The notes below the pieces were generated by a model. The model was not told the DNA's origin. It made no database searches and was given only the letters and a program-made list of their open reading frames with translations. 64,000 nt of DNA, taken from contig NZ_JBCGDC010000025.1 of the NCBI RefSeq assembly GCF_042237075.1, positions 1 through 64,000 on the forward strand, given 5' to 3'. Shown piece after piece: positions 15,843 to 24,121 of this stretch. The stretch is from Polymorphospora lycopeni (lineage in GTDB: Bacteria; Actinomycetota; Actinomycetes; Mycobacteriales; Micromonosporaceae). How positions within the stretch are numbered: position 1 is the stretch's first letter; the number at the start of each line of letters is the position of its first letter. The position numbers and the translations under genes were made by a program.

Positions 15843-17332
15843 GCGAGCGTATTACCCACTTTGTGGACGGGAAGCCGTGGACCGGGGAGCCGGGGCGTAC
15901 CGGTGAGGTCTTCGATCCGGCGACCGGCACGGTCAGCGGTCACGTCGACCTGGCCGGCACCGCCGACGTCGACATCGCCGTCGCCGCCGCCGTACGGGCC
16001 GGCCGGGAGTGGCGCGACGCGTCGCTGGCCCGGCGTACCTCGGTCCTGTTCGCCTTCCGGGAGATCGTCAACGCGCGGCGGGACGAACTCGCCGCCACCA
16101 TCACCGCCGAACACGGCAAGGTGCTGTCCGACGCGGCCGGCGAGGTCCAGCGCGGGCTGGAGATCATCGAGTACGCCTGCGGCATCCCGACGCTGCTCGC
16201 CGGCGGCCACAGCGAGAACGTGTCGACCGGCGTCGACTCTTACACGCTGCGGCAGCCGCTCGGCGTCGTCGCGGTGATCTCCCCGTTCAACTTCCCGGCG
16301 ATGGTGCCGCTGTGGTTCGTGCCGATCGCGGTCGCCTGCGGCAACACCGTCGTGCTCAAGCCTTCGGAGAAGGACCCGTCCAGCGCCGGCCTGCTCGCCG
16401 CCTGGTTCAGCGAGGCCGGCCTGCCCGACGGCGTCTTCAACGTCGTACACGGTGACAAGGAGGCGGTCGACGCGCTGCTCGACCACCGGGACGTGAAGTC
16501 GGTGTCGTTCGTCGGCTCCACCCCGGTCGCCCGCTACGTCTACGAGCGCGGCACCGCCGCCGGCAAGCGGGTGCAGGCGCTCGGCGGGGCGAAGAACCAC
16601 ATGGTGGTGCTCCCCGACGCCGACCTCGACCTGGCCGCCGACGCCGCCGTCAACGCCGGGTTCGGGTCGGCGGGGGAGCGGTGCATGGCGATCTCCGTCG
16701 TCGTCGCCGTCGAGCCGGTCGCCGACGCCCTGGTGGAGCGGATCGCGGCCCGGATCGGCGGCCTGCGTACCGGTGACGGCCGCCGCGGCTGCGACATGGG
16801 ACCGCTGGTCACCGCCGCGCACCTGGCCCGGGTGACGTCGTACGTCGAGGCCGGCGCGGCCGCCGGCGCGAAGGCGGTGGTCGACGGGCGGGACGTGGTG
16901 GCCGACGGTGCGGCCGGCGGCTACTGGCTCGGCCCGACCCTGTTCGACCACGTCACCCCGGACATGTCGATCTACACCGACGAGATCTTCGGGCCGGTGC
17001 TGTCGGTGGTCCGGGTCGCCTCGTACGACGAGGCGCTGGCCCTGGTCAACGCGTGCGAGTACGGCAACGGCACGGCGATCTTCACCAACGACGGCGGGGC
17101 GGCCCGCCGCTACCAGCACGAGGTCGAGGTCGGCATGGTCGGCGTGAACGTGCCGATCCCGGTGCCGATGGCCTACTACTCGTTCGGCGGCTGGAAGTCG
17201 TCGCTGTTCGGTGACACGCATGCGCACGGCCGCGAGGGCGTGCACTTCTTCACCCGGGGCAAGGTCGTGACGAGTCGCTGGCTCGACCCCAGCCACGGCG
17301 GCATCAACCTGGGCTTCCCCACCCAGACCTGA
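15839..17332 (+). CDS. mmsA: CoA-acylating methylmalonate-semialdehyde dehydrogenase
   Basis: A 497-residue aldehyde dehydrogenase superfamily protein with the MMSDH hallmarks: ISPFNFPAMVPLWF, the catalytic Cys in AGERCMAISVVV, and GSTPVARYVYERG in the NAD-binding domain. It should oxidise malonate or methylmalonate semialdehyde to acetyl- or propionyl-CoA with NAD and CoA. The ATG overlaps the aminotransferase stop. The pair would take beta-alanine or beta-aminoisobutyrate through transamination into central metabolism, completing a pyrimidine- or valine-type catabolic route. A palindromic repeat follows the gene. Confidence 0.88.
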   Translation: MSERITHFVDGKPWTGEPGRTGEVFDPATGTVSGHVDLAGTADVDIAVAAAVRAGREWRDASLARRTSVLFAFREIVNARRDELAATITAEHGKVLSDAAGEVQRGLEIIEYACGIPTLLAGGHSENVSTGVDSYTLRQPLGVVAVISPFNFPAMVPLWFVPIAVACGNTVVLKPSEKDPSSAGLLAAWFSEAGLPDGVFNVVHGDKEAVDALLDHRDVKSVSFVGSTPVARYVYERGTAAGKRVQALGGAKNHMVVLPDADLDLAADAAVNAGFGSAGERCMAISVVVAVEPVADALVERIAARIGGLRTGDGRRGCDMGPLVTAAHLARVTSYVEAGAAAGAKAVVDGRDVVADGAAGGYWLGPTLFDHVTPDMSIYTDEIFGPVLSVVRVASYDEALALVNACEYGNGTAIFTNDGGAARRYQHEVEVGMVGVNVPIPVPMAYYSFGGWKSSLFGDTHAHGREGVHFFTRGKVVTSRWLDPSHGGINLGFPTQT

Positions 17333-17365
17333 GTCCCGCCCGCCCCTGACGCGCCCCTGACGCGC

Positions 17366-17429
17366 GTTGATCAAGGAGAAGTCGCGCGACGAATCGCCGC
17401 GATCCGGGCACGGCTTCTCCTTGGTCAAC
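17366..17429. repeat. 64-bp palindromic repeat, GATCAAGGAGAA type (C1)
   Basis: GTTGATCAAGGAGAAGTCG (17366-17384) and CGGCTTCTCCTTGGTCAAC (17411-17429) pair at 17 of 19 positions. Arms and parts of the core recur, inverted, at 53634-53694. It separates the convergent mmsA and DUF6924-like genes and may also serve as their terminator. Confidence 0.7.
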
Positions 17430-17440
17430 GGCAGGGGGGT

Positions 17441-17866
17441 TCACTCCCGGTCGAGGACCCGGTACGTGCCGGCTTCGTCCGTGGCGCCGGCGAGATCGGC
17501 GAAGTCCACGTTCCCGATGGACAGGTTGGTCGAGACGTCGGCGTACCAGCGGACCGGCAGCCGGAACGTGCGGCCGGGTTCGTCGTACGTGTCGACGGCG
17601 AGCAGGGGATTCTCGTCGTCGGTCATCGTGATGGTGTCGGCGAGGAACAGATAGGTCAGCTTGTCGTCGTCGCGGGCGGCGGCATCGAGGTCGACGATCG
17701 CCTGGACCGAGATTCCGGCGTAGGCAGCGTCGCTGACGAAGGTCGCGTGGGGATGCCGGTCGAGAAGGCCGATCTGTTCTTGCAGGGCGTGCCATGCGGT
17801 GTCGTCGGCGAAGTCGGTGCGGAGAACCAGCGACGTCAGGTCGGCCGGCTGGGGCAGGCGGATCAT
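17441..17866 (-). CDS. DUF6924-like protein
   Basis: A 141-residue soluble protein beginning MIRLPQPADLTSLVLRTDFADD, the opening I associate with the actinobacterial DUF6924 group (called from memory of the family pattern). It has no signal or membrane segment and is acidic. An internal GISVQAIVDLDAAARDDDKLTYLFLAD and a C-terminal VRWYADVSTNLSIGNVDFADLA suggest an alpha/beta domain. ATG 17866 is chosen because the conserved opening starts there; a GTG upstream extends it by nine residues. Function unknown. It lies downstream of the WYL regulator on the same strand, 71 bp away. Confidence 0.65.
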   Translation of the reverse strand: MIRLPQPADLTSLVLRTDFADDTAWHALQEQIGLLDRHPHATFVSDAAYAGISVQAIVDLDAAARDDDKLTYLFLADTITMTDDENPLLAVDTYDEPGRTFRLPVRWYADVSTNLSIGNVDFADLAGATDEAGTYRVLDRE

Positions 17867-17937
17867 GTCCGTGATCCTCGCAAGCGTCGGCATGCCGCCG
17901 GTGCCCGCAGAACCGGGCGGCCTCGTCCGGGTGTCGC

Positions 17938-18915
17938 TCAGGCCGGCCCGTAGGTTCTGGCGAGTACGCCTACCGTGGCGGCCATCGCCTGGCGCAGTTC
18001 GGCCGGCGCGACGACCTCGACGTCGATGCCGAGCCGCAGCAACTCACCGCAGGCGTGCCCGGTGCTCTCGGTCGGGATGACAGCCTCGATCCATCCGTCG
18101 TCGCCGACGGCGGTCGCGGTGGCATCGACTGCCCGGACCACCTCCGGCGGGACGTTGTCGGGCAGCCGCCGACGCCCCTGCGCGGACAGGCGGATGGTGG
18201 CGGTGCCGGTGTAGCGGCGGGCCTGGAAATCGTCGAGGTAGGAGGTCCAGTACGCGGCCAGGTCGAAGTCCCGCGGCCGGTCGAACCGTTCGTCGCTCGG
18301 CGTCGCGTCGAGGACCTGGGCGACCCGGTAGGTCGAGACGCGGTCGTTGGTGGCGGCCACGAGATACCAGACACCGGACTTGAGCACCAGGCCGTAGGGG
18401 CGAAGGTGGCGGTTCACCTCCTGCGGAGCCCGCCAACGGAGGTAGTGCACGTCCACCGCGCGCCCGGTGAGGATCGCGTCGGCGAACAGGGGCAGGTACG
18501 GCGTCTGTTCGGGTTCCCGATACCAGCCGGGCGCGTCGAGGTGGAACACCGCCGCGGTCCGCGTCGCCTCCTCGCGCAGCCCTGCCGGCAGCGCGGCCAG
18601 CAACTTGAGCCGGGCTGTCATCGTCTCCGCCGCGAGCCCCAGGTCGGCGGCGGGGCCCGGCAGTCCGGCGAAGAGCAGCGCCCGCGCCTCGCTCTCGCTC
18701 ATTCCGGTGAGGCGGGTGCGGTAACCGTCGAGCAGTTGATAGCCGCCCCCGGGGCCCGGCTCCGCGTAGACCGGGACCCCGGCGGCCTGCAACCGCGCCA
18801 GGTCGCGGTAGGCGGTCCGTACCGACACCCCTAGTTCGTCGGCGAGCGTGCGGGCCGACATGCGGCCACGGGATTGCAGCAACAGCAGCACCGACAGCAG
18901 TCGACCGGCAGACAC
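17938..18915 (-). CDS. YafY/WYL-domain transcriptional regulator
   Basis: A 325-residue regulator. Residues 1-60 form a DeoR/HTH_11 winged helix (RLLSVLLLLQSRGRMSARTLADELGVSVRTAYRDLARL). The WYL domain centres on AVDVHYLRWRAPQEVNRHLRPYGLVLKSGVWYLVA at about 150-190, and a WCX-like C-terminal extension follows. GTG 18915 places the HTH at the expected distance. It is divergent from a NIPSNAP gene, the usual arrangement of a YafY regulator and its target. Inverted repeats with TTCCCGG half-sites lie between them. Confidence 0.85.
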   Translation of the reverse strand: MSAGRLLSVLLLLQSRGRMSARTLADELGVSVRTAYRDLARLQAAGVPVYAEPGPGGGYQLLDGYRTRLTGMSESEARALLFAGLPGPAADLGLAAETMTARLKLLAALPAGLREEATRTAAVFHLDAPGWYREPEQTPYLPLFADAILTGRAVDVHYLRWRAPQEVNRHLRPYGLVLKSGVWYLVAATNDRVSTYRVAQVLDATPSDERFDRPRDFDLAAYWTSYLDDFQARRYTGTATIRLSAQGRRRLPDNVPPEVVRAVDATATAVGDDGWIEAVIPTESTGHACGELLRLGIDVEVVAPAELRQAMAATVGVLARTYGPA

Positions 18916-18923
18916 GGACGCAT

Positions 18924-19006
18924 TTTCCCGGGAACCCTGACAGCACCTGGCACACGGCCGCCCTACCGTCGGTGCGTTCCCGGCTCGGACCGAACGAGCC
19001 GGGAAC
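18924..19006. promoter_or_regulatory. Regulator/NIPSNAP intergenic operators, TTCCCGG half-sites
   Basis: A perfect 12-bp inverted repeat, GTTCCCGGCTCG (18976-18987) and CGAGCCGGGAAC (18995-19006), lies in the leader of the NIPSNAP gene. A possible -10 TACCGT (18964-18969) would place transcription start near the repeat. A second palindrome, TTCCCGGGAA (18924-18933), abuts the regulator start. Both share the TTCCCGG half-site, which suits one dimeric regulator acting on both promoters. Confidence 0.55.
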
Positions 19007-19042
19007 CCGTACCCGGAAATGAGAGCCGAACAGGAGCCCGTC

Positions 19043-19783
19043 GTGTCCCCTACCAACCCTGTCGACCGCATCCAAGTGATCGAGCTTCGCCAGTACAGGC
19101 TGCGGTCCGGCCGGCGCGACGAGCTCATCGAGCTGTTCGACCGGGAGTTCGTGGAGACCCAGGAAGAGGCGGGGATGGCCGTGCTCGGCCAGTTCCGGGA
19201 TCTCGATGATCCGGATCGCTTCGTCTGGCTGCGGGGGTTCCGGGACATGGCGGCGCGTCACCGCGCACTGGCGGCCTTCTGCGAAGGTCCGGTCTGGGCC
19301 GAGCACGGTCCCCAGGCCAACGCCACCATGATCGACTCCGACGACGTCCTCCTCCTGCGTCCCCTGTCGGCCGGAAGCGGCTTCGTCACCTCCCCGGCCG
19401 GGCGGCCCCGGGCCGGCGCCCCGGCGCCGGAGCGATTCGTGTCCGCGACCCTGTGGTCCTTCCCTCCCGGGCGACACGAGGGCGTCGCGCTGGTCCGGGA
19501 CGGTCTTCTCCCCGTGTTGCACGAGACGGGACCCGCGCCGCTCGCCGTCCTGGCCACCGAGACGGCCCACAACACGTTCCCCAGACTGCCGGTCCGCACC
19601 GGGGAGAACGTCGCCGTGATCTTCACCTCGTATCCCGACGAGAGGGCCTACCGGCAGCACCTCGCCGATGTGCGGGATCACCCCGTCGTACGGGACGACA
19701 TCCTGCCGGGCATCGAGCGGGCGCAGACAGCAGCGCCCCGGGTACTGCGCCTGGCGCCCACCGGCCGCTCGCTCATCTTCTGA
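19043..19783 (+). CDS. NIPSNAP-family protein
   Basis: A 246-residue protein made of two ferredoxin-like (dimeric alpha-beta barrel) halves. The first contains IELRQYRLRSGRRDELIELFDREFVETQEEAGMAVLGQF, diagnostic of NIPSNAP; the second begins VSATLWSFPPGRHEGVALVRDGLLPVLHETG. GTG 19043 is preferred, with AGGAG about 8 nt upstream, over the ATG at 19019. NIPSNAP proteins lack a settled biochemical role. It is probably controlled by the divergent WYL regulator, and its 3' end overlaps the convergent acyltransferase gene by 11 bp. Confidence 0.8.
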   Translation: MSPTNPVDRIQVIELRQYRLRSGRRDELIELFDREFVETQEEAGMAVLGQFRDLDDPDRFVWLRGFRDMAARHRALAAFCEGPVWAEHGPQANATMIDSDDVLLLRPLSAGSGFVTSPAGRPRAGAPAPERFVSATLWSFPPGRHEGVALVRDGLLPVLHETGPAPLAVLATETAHNTFPRLPVRTGENVAVIFTSYPDERAYRQHLADVRDHPVVRDDILPGIERAQTAAPRVLRLAPTGRSLIF

Positions 19784-21242
19784 CCTGGCCGTCGGGTTGG
19801 GGTGGGCGGGCGCGGGCGGTGGTGGCGCGGGCGAGTTCGAGGGCGGCGACGCCGACGAGGAACGATGCCAGTGCCCAGCCGGGCATCCCGAGCAGCTGCT
19901 CGCCCGCCCGTGGTGCGGCGTTGATGCCGACCAGGCCCGCGGTGGCCGCCGCGAAGCCGGCCACGGTCAGCGCCGACCGGGTCGTGGCCCGGCCGCCCCG
20001 CTGGTCGGGTACGGCGTCCCGCAGCCGGTGGGCGGCGCGGGTCTCGACCCGGCCGAAGACCGCGACCAGGCCGGCGAGCAGCACGATCAGCATGAGCAGC
20101 CAGGGCACCCGCCAGAGCCACCAGTCGAGCGTGCCGACCGGCGGGGTGGGCAGCACGCCGAGGGCGTCGAGCAGCCCGGCGAGCAGGAGTACGGCGCTGA
20201 CGTGCCAGAGGAAGACCGTGAGCACGAACGCGTTGATCGCCACGACAAGCGTCCACCCCGCCGTAGCCCCGCCATCCCGCCCTTCCCCACGATCTTGCGG
20301 TTGTCGCCTCCCATTGTGGGCAGAAGGGGGAGACAAGTGCAAGATCGCGGGAAGCCGGGAGCCGAGCCGGCGCAGCAGCAGGATCAGGGCGATCTGGGTG
20401 GTGGCCAGGGTGAGCAGGGCGAGGCTCGGCGGTGACATGTTGTGCAGTCGCTCACCCGGAATGTTGATCATGCTGACCGGATACGGCCCGAGCCAGGTCA
20501 GCAGGACCGTGGCGGTGAACCCGCCGACCAGCAGCGGCACCAGCACCCGGGGCCGGGTCGGCCAGCCCGGCCGGCCCGCGCACGCGTCCCGCCAGGCGAA
20601 GCCGACCTGATGGATGGCGAGCCACCCGAACAGGAAACCGCCGACCGCCAGCCCGCCGTGCCCGGCCAGCCGGGCGAGATCCCCTAGTGCGACGAGGCCG
20701 GCGAGTACCAGCGGCACCGCGACGCCGTACCGGCGGTGCAGGGCGTACATGGGCCGGGTCAGCAGCACCACCAGCAGGTACGGCGACAGGAACCACAGCG
20801 GGATCGCCGCGAACCAGACCGCGTCGCGGACCAGTTTCGGGTCGGCGCCGGCGATCCGGGCGACGAGCGCGGCGAGGGCGAGCGTCACGAGCAGGACCGT
20901 GGTCGGTAGCAGCAGCCGGCGGCCCCGGTCGAGCAGCCAGGTGACGGTGCTGCCGCCGCGGTCGCGGTGCGCGGTCAGCGAGGCGGCGTTGGCATACCCG
21001 CCGACGAGGAAGAACACCGGCAGCACCTGGACCAGCCAGGTCAGCGGCCAGGCCCAGCGCAGGTCGGGTAGCGCGGAGTGCCCGGTGAGCCGCCCGTCCG
21101 GGGTGTGCGCGATGACGGTGACCAGCCAGTGCCCGAGGACCACCAGCGTGATCGCGAGGGCCCGCAGCGAGTCGACGTAGCGGTCCCGGCTCGCCGGGGT
21201 GCGCGCGGCGAGCTGACGCAGGCCGGCCAGCGGTCGGGGCAT
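19773..21242 (-). CDS. Acyltransferase-family (AT3-like) membrane protein with repeat-derived insert
   Basis: A 489-residue integral membrane protein with about ten helices. The opening YVDSLRALAITLVVLGHW carries the R-x10-H element of acyltransferase family 3, and LPVFFLVGGYANA follows. Such enzymes O-acetylate cell-envelope polysaccharides or transfer succinyl groups. Around residues 300-320 the sequence is interrupted by AILHLSPPSAHNGRRQPQDRG, encoded by the palindromic repeat at 20290-20347. It falls in a loop between helices, just before WTLVVAINAFVLTVFLWH. The insert keeps the frame, so the protein is probably still made. Confidence 0.8.
   Translation of the reverse strand: MPRPLAGLRQLAARTPASRDRYVDSLRALAITLVVLGHWLVTVIAHTPDGRLTGHSALPDLRWAWPLTWLVQVLPVFFLVGGYANAASLTAHRDRGGSTVTWLLDRGRRLLLPTTVLLVTLALAALVARIAGADPKLVRDAVWFAAIPLWFLSPYLLVVLLTRPMYALHRRYGVAVPLVLAGLVALGDLARLAGHGGLAVGGFLFGWLAIHQVGFAWRDACAGRPGWPTRPRVLVPLLVGGFTATVLLTWLGPYPVSMINIPGERLHNMSPPSLALLTLATTQIALILLLRRLGSRLPAILHLSPPSAHNGRRQPQDRGEGRDGGATAGWTLVVAINAFVLTVFLWHVSAVLLLAGLLDALGVLPTPPVGTLDWWLWRVPWLLMLIVLLAGLVAVFGRVETRAAHRLRDAVPDQRGGRATTRSALTVAGFAAATAGLVGINAAPRAGEQLLGMPGWALASFLVGVAALELARATTARARPPQPDGQVRR
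20290..20347 (-). repeat. 58-bp palindromic repeat, GATCTTGC type (A1), inside a CDS
   Basis: Read on the minus strand it begins CGATCTTGCACTTGTC and ends GACAACCGCAAGATCG. It matches copies A2 (22491) and A3 (43602) in both arms, in total length (58 bp) and in the asymmetric AC/GG step after GATCTTGC. It lies within the acyltransferase gene without breaking the frame. The middle ~28 bp differ among copies. Confidence 0.85.
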
Positions 21243-21394
21243 GCCCCGACGCTATGCGCCGGCCCGGCCACCGCGACCGCGAACGCGGCAAGCCGGCCGG
21301 CGCGGGTCCGACGCCGTACGGCTGTCGGGGGGCGCTAGGGTACGCACCGGTTTCGCGCCGGCCGGCCCGGGACCGCCGGGCGGGGAGGCGACGG

Positions 21395-21772
21395 ATGGTG
21401 TCGGTGCACGAGGCGACGCTCAGCTCCGGCGACGGCATCGTCCTCGTCGAGGATCTGGACTACGAGGCCGTCTCGGCCGCGATTGGCGGGGCCTTCGCCG
21501 ACTCGGCCGGGCCACCCGGGCACGCGCGGTGGCGCGAAGCTCTTCGGCAGCAGCGGCGGATCCTGCTCATCCGCTGCGCCCATCAGTAGAGCCGGCCCCT
21601 GATCCGGGTCGAGGTGTGGGACATGGTTCCGGCGGTGTTCGAGGCGCGAACGGAGATCTACCGGATCCAGGAGGAGACCTTCCGCCTCACGGCGACCGAG
21701 TCCGACGCCGTGTGGCGGCGGCTCATCGGTGTCGAGCGCTATCTCCTGCGGCTCTGGCCGGCCGAGGTCTAG
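21395..21772 (+). pseudogene. Small gene interrupted by an in-frame TAG
   Basis: ATG 21395 (GGGGAGG upstream) opens a frame reading MVSVHEATLSSGDGIVLVEDLDYEAV and stopping at TAG 21587-21589 after 64 residues. The same frame then continues with good codon usage for 60 more codons (LIRVEVWDMVPAVFEARTEI...LLRLWPAEV) to a TAG at 21770-21772. One nonsense change in an originally ~125-residue protein explains this best. Alternatives are a functional 64-residue protein with a decayed tail, or a second gene starting at GTG 21614 or ATG 21622. No family is recognised for either half. Confidence 0.55.
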
Positions 21773-21812
21773 CCGTCGGGCGTGAAGGCCGGCGGTACGG
21801 GTATGGACCCGC

Positions 21813-24047
21813 GTGGCCTCACCGCCGGTGCGTGACGTGCGGGTACGTCCCGAACTGCTCTACGTGGCCAGCGGCTGGAGCACGCTGGTCACCGACGTAC
21901 GGGGGCGGGTCGGCGGCACCGATCCGCAGGGCTTCTTCGCCGACAACACCCGGGTGCTCAGCCGGGAACGGATCACCGTCGACGGGCGGACGCCGACCGT
22001 GTTCAGCACGGCCGACGTCGCCGCGCACGCGCAAATGTCGTACGCGGCGTTGGCCGAGGCGGAGGTGTTGCCGTCGGTCGCGGCGTACCTGGTGGTGGAG
22101 AGGTTCGTCGGCGCCGGGCTGCGGACCCGGCTGCGGGTGCTCAGCTACGCCGCGGCCCCGCTGTCGCTGCGGCTCGGGGTGGAGGTCGACGCGGACTTCG
22201 CCGACACCGTCGAGGCGGAGTCGGGGCGGCGCCGGCAGGAGGGGCCGGTGACCCGGTCGTGGGACGGCCGCGAGCTGCTGTTGACGTACGGGCGGCCGGG
22301 GCTCGACCGGGCGGTGGCGATCGGGGTGCACGGCACCGACGGGTTCGGGTACGCCGACGGCGCGTTCACCGTCGACCTGAACGTGCCGCCGCGTGGTGAG
22401 GCGTCGGTGGAGGTGCTGGTCGAGCCGGTCTTCGACGGCGTGCGCCGGTACGCCCCACCCCCGCTGTTCACCGACCCGCCCGCCGAGCCGCGATCTTGCA
22501 CTTCTCGCCCGGCGAATCCGGCGAATGGAGGAGACAACCGCAAGATCGCGGGGACGGGGGAGCGGGACGCGGGGACGGGGGAGCGGGACACGGCGGCGGA
22601 GGCACGGGCGGAGCTGCGGCGGGAACTGTCCGGGCTGCGGTCGACGAATCAGGGCGTCGCCATGGCCTGGGCGACCGCCGTACGGGATCTCGCCGCGCTG
22701 CCGCTCGGCGAGCCGGCCGGCCCGACGGCGCCGTTCGCCGGACTGCCGGCGTACCAGCAGATCTTCGGCCGGGACACGCTCGCGACCTCCTGGCAGGCGC
22801 TGCTGGCCGGGCCGACGATGCTGCGCGACAGCCTGCGCCTCAACGCCGGCTACCTGGGCCGGCGGTTCGACGACTGGCGGGACGAGGAGCCGGGCAAGCC
22901 GCTGCACCAGGCCCGGCGGGGGCCGGTGTCGGTGCTCGGGCTGGACGCCTTCGCGCGCTACCACGGCGACTACGCCACCGGTCCGGACTTCCTGTTCGGC
23001 CTCGGCCAGTACCTGGCCTGGACCGGTGACCTCGACACCGTACGCGAGCTGATGCCGGCGGCCCGGCGGATCGTGGCGTGGCTGGACCGGTACGGCGACC
23101 TCGACGGTGACGGGTTCCTGGAGTACCGGTGCCGGTCGGCGGCCGGGGTGCGCAACCAGGGCTGGAAGGACTCCGACACCGCGATCGTCGACGAGCGGGG
23201 CGAGGTGGTGGGCAACCCGATCGCGACCAGTGAACTCCAGGCGTACTGGTACGCCGCCCTGCGGCACGGGGCGCTGGCGTTCGCCGCGACCGGCGAGCGG
23301 GCGTACGCGGTCCGGCTGGTCGGCCGGGCGGCGGCGCTGCGCCGGCGGTTCCAGCGGGCGTTCTGGCTGCCGGAGCACGGGTTCCACGCGATGGCGTTGG
23401 GGCCGGACGGCCGGCCGGTGGTGTCGGCCAACTCGAACGACGGGCACCTGCTGGCGGCCGGGATCGTGTCGCGCCGGGTCGCCCGGGTGGTGGCCGACCG
23501 GCTGATGAGTCCGGACATGTTCAGCGGCTTCGGGGTCCGGACGCTGTCGGCGGACCATCCGGCCTACAACCCGTTCAGCTACCACCGGGGCAGCGTCTGG
23601 CCGGTCGAGGCGGGCACGGTGGCGCTGGGGCTGGCCCGGTACGGCTGCTGGCCGCACCTGCATGCGGTGGCGGAGGGCCTGTTCGCGGCGGCCGGGATGT
23701 TCGAGGGGCACCGGCTGCCGGAGGTGCTGAGCGGGCTGTCCCGGTCCGAGACGCCGTACCCGGGGGTCTATCCGGACTCGTGCTCGCCGCAGGCGTGGTC
23801 GGCGAGCACGGTGGTGGCGATCGTGCAGGCGCTGCTCGTGGCCCGGCCGGTCGGTCCGCTGCGGACCCTGCTGGTCGATCCGCACCTGCCGGCGTGGCTG
23901 CCCGATCTGGAGATCGAGGGGGTACGGGTCGGTGGGGCGATGTTCGACCTGCGGGTCCGTCGGCGCCGCGACGGTACGGCCTCGGTGCGTACCCGGGGTG
24001 ACCGGATCCTGGTGCTGCGCCGGCCGCCGCGGGACGCCCGGCGCTGA
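21813..24047 (+). CDS. Debranching-type alpha-glycosidase (GDE N-terminal plus (alpha/alpha)6 barrel)
   Basis: A 744-residue protein. Residues 1-210 form the beta-rich N-terminal domain of amylo-alpha-1,6-glucosidase-like proteins (VTDVRGRVGG, FFADNTRVLSRERITVDG). The catalytic (alpha/alpha)6 barrel carries FGRDTLATSWQALL, DDWRDEEPGKPLHQARRG, NQGWKDSDTAIVDERG and YHRGSVWPVEAGTVALGL. It probably hydrolyses alpha-glucosidic linkages in glycogen-like or osmolyte substrates. The linker at about residues 227-260 is made of the palindromic repeat A2 followed by a 7-residue tandem duplication (GTGERDA, GTGERDT). GTG 21813 follows TATGGA by 5 nt. A second protein of this type is encoded at 49919. Confidence 0.82.
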   Translation: MASPPVRDVRVRPELLYVASGWSTLVTDVRGRVGGTDPQGFFADNTRVLSRERITVDGRTPTVFSTADVAAHAQMSYAALAEAEVLPSVAAYLVVERFVGAGLRTRLRVLSYAAAPLSLRLGVEVDADFADTVEAESGRRRQEGPVTRSWDGRELLLTYGRPGLDRAVAIGVHGTDGFGYADGAFTVDLNVPPRGEASVEVLVEPVFDGVRRYAPPPLFTDPPAEPRSCTSRPANPANGGDNRKIAGTGERDAGTGERDTAAEARAELRRELSGLRSTNQGVAMAWATAVRDLAALPLGEPAGPTAPFAGLPAYQQIFGRDTLATSWQALLAGPTMLRDSLRLNAGYLGRRFDDWRDEEPGKPLHQARRGPVSVLGLDAFARYHGDYATGPDFLFGLGQYLAWTGDLDTVRELMPAARRIVAWLDRYGDLDGDGFLEYRCRSAAGVRNQGWKDSDTAIVDERGEVVGNPIATSELQAYWYAALRHGALAFAATGERAYAVRLVGRAAALRRRFQRAFWLPEHGFHAMALGPDGRPVVSANSNDGHLLAAGIVSRRVARVVADRLMSPDMFSGFGVRTLSADHPAYNPFSYHRGSVWPVEAGTVALGLARYGCWPHLHAVAEGLFAAAGMFEGHRLPEVLSGLSRSETPYPGVYPDSCSPQAWSASTVVAIVQALLVARPVGPLRTLLVDPHLPAWLPDLEIEGVRVGGAMFDLRVRRRRDGTASVRTRGDRILVLRRPPRDARR
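22491..22592 (+). repeat. GATCTTGC palindromic repeat (A2) plus 21-bp tandem duplication, inside a CDS
   Basis: A2 spans 22491-22548, from CGATCTTGCACTTCTC to GACAACCGCAAGATCG. It is translated in frame as RSCTSRPANPANGGDNRKIA in the interdomain linker of the glycosidase. It is followed by two 21-bp units at 22551-22571 and 22572-22592 that differ at one base and encode GTGERDA and GTGERDT. The palindrome matches A1 and A3 in arms and length. Both pieces look like recent expansions tolerated by a flexible linker. Confidence 0.85.
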
Positions 24048-24086
24048 CCGCCGCGCGTTCGTGCCGGTCAGGGCGTCGGGACCTGT

Positions 24087-24116
24087 TTGACAAGATCAAA
24101 GGTTAGGCTAACCTGA
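24087..24116 (+). promoter_or_regulatory. Iron box (DmdR/IdeR type) overlapping a leaderless promoter
   Basis: AGGTTAGGCTAACCT (24100-24114) is a 7+1+7 palindrome close to the DmdR1/IdeR iron-box consensus. It overlaps a -10 TAACCT (24109-24114), with -35 TTGACA at 24087-24092 and a 16-bp spacer. The ATG of the ATPase gene starts 7 nt after the -10. Fe(II)-bound repressor would cover the promoter, so the siderophore uptake operon should be expressed under iron starvation. Confidence 0.85.
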
Positions 24117-24121
24117 GTGAC

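Noticed and set aside
20290..22548. Translated palindromes interpreted as inteins or conserved domains
   Set aside because: They encode only about 20 low-complexity residues, and the same DNA occurs untranslated between genes at 43602.
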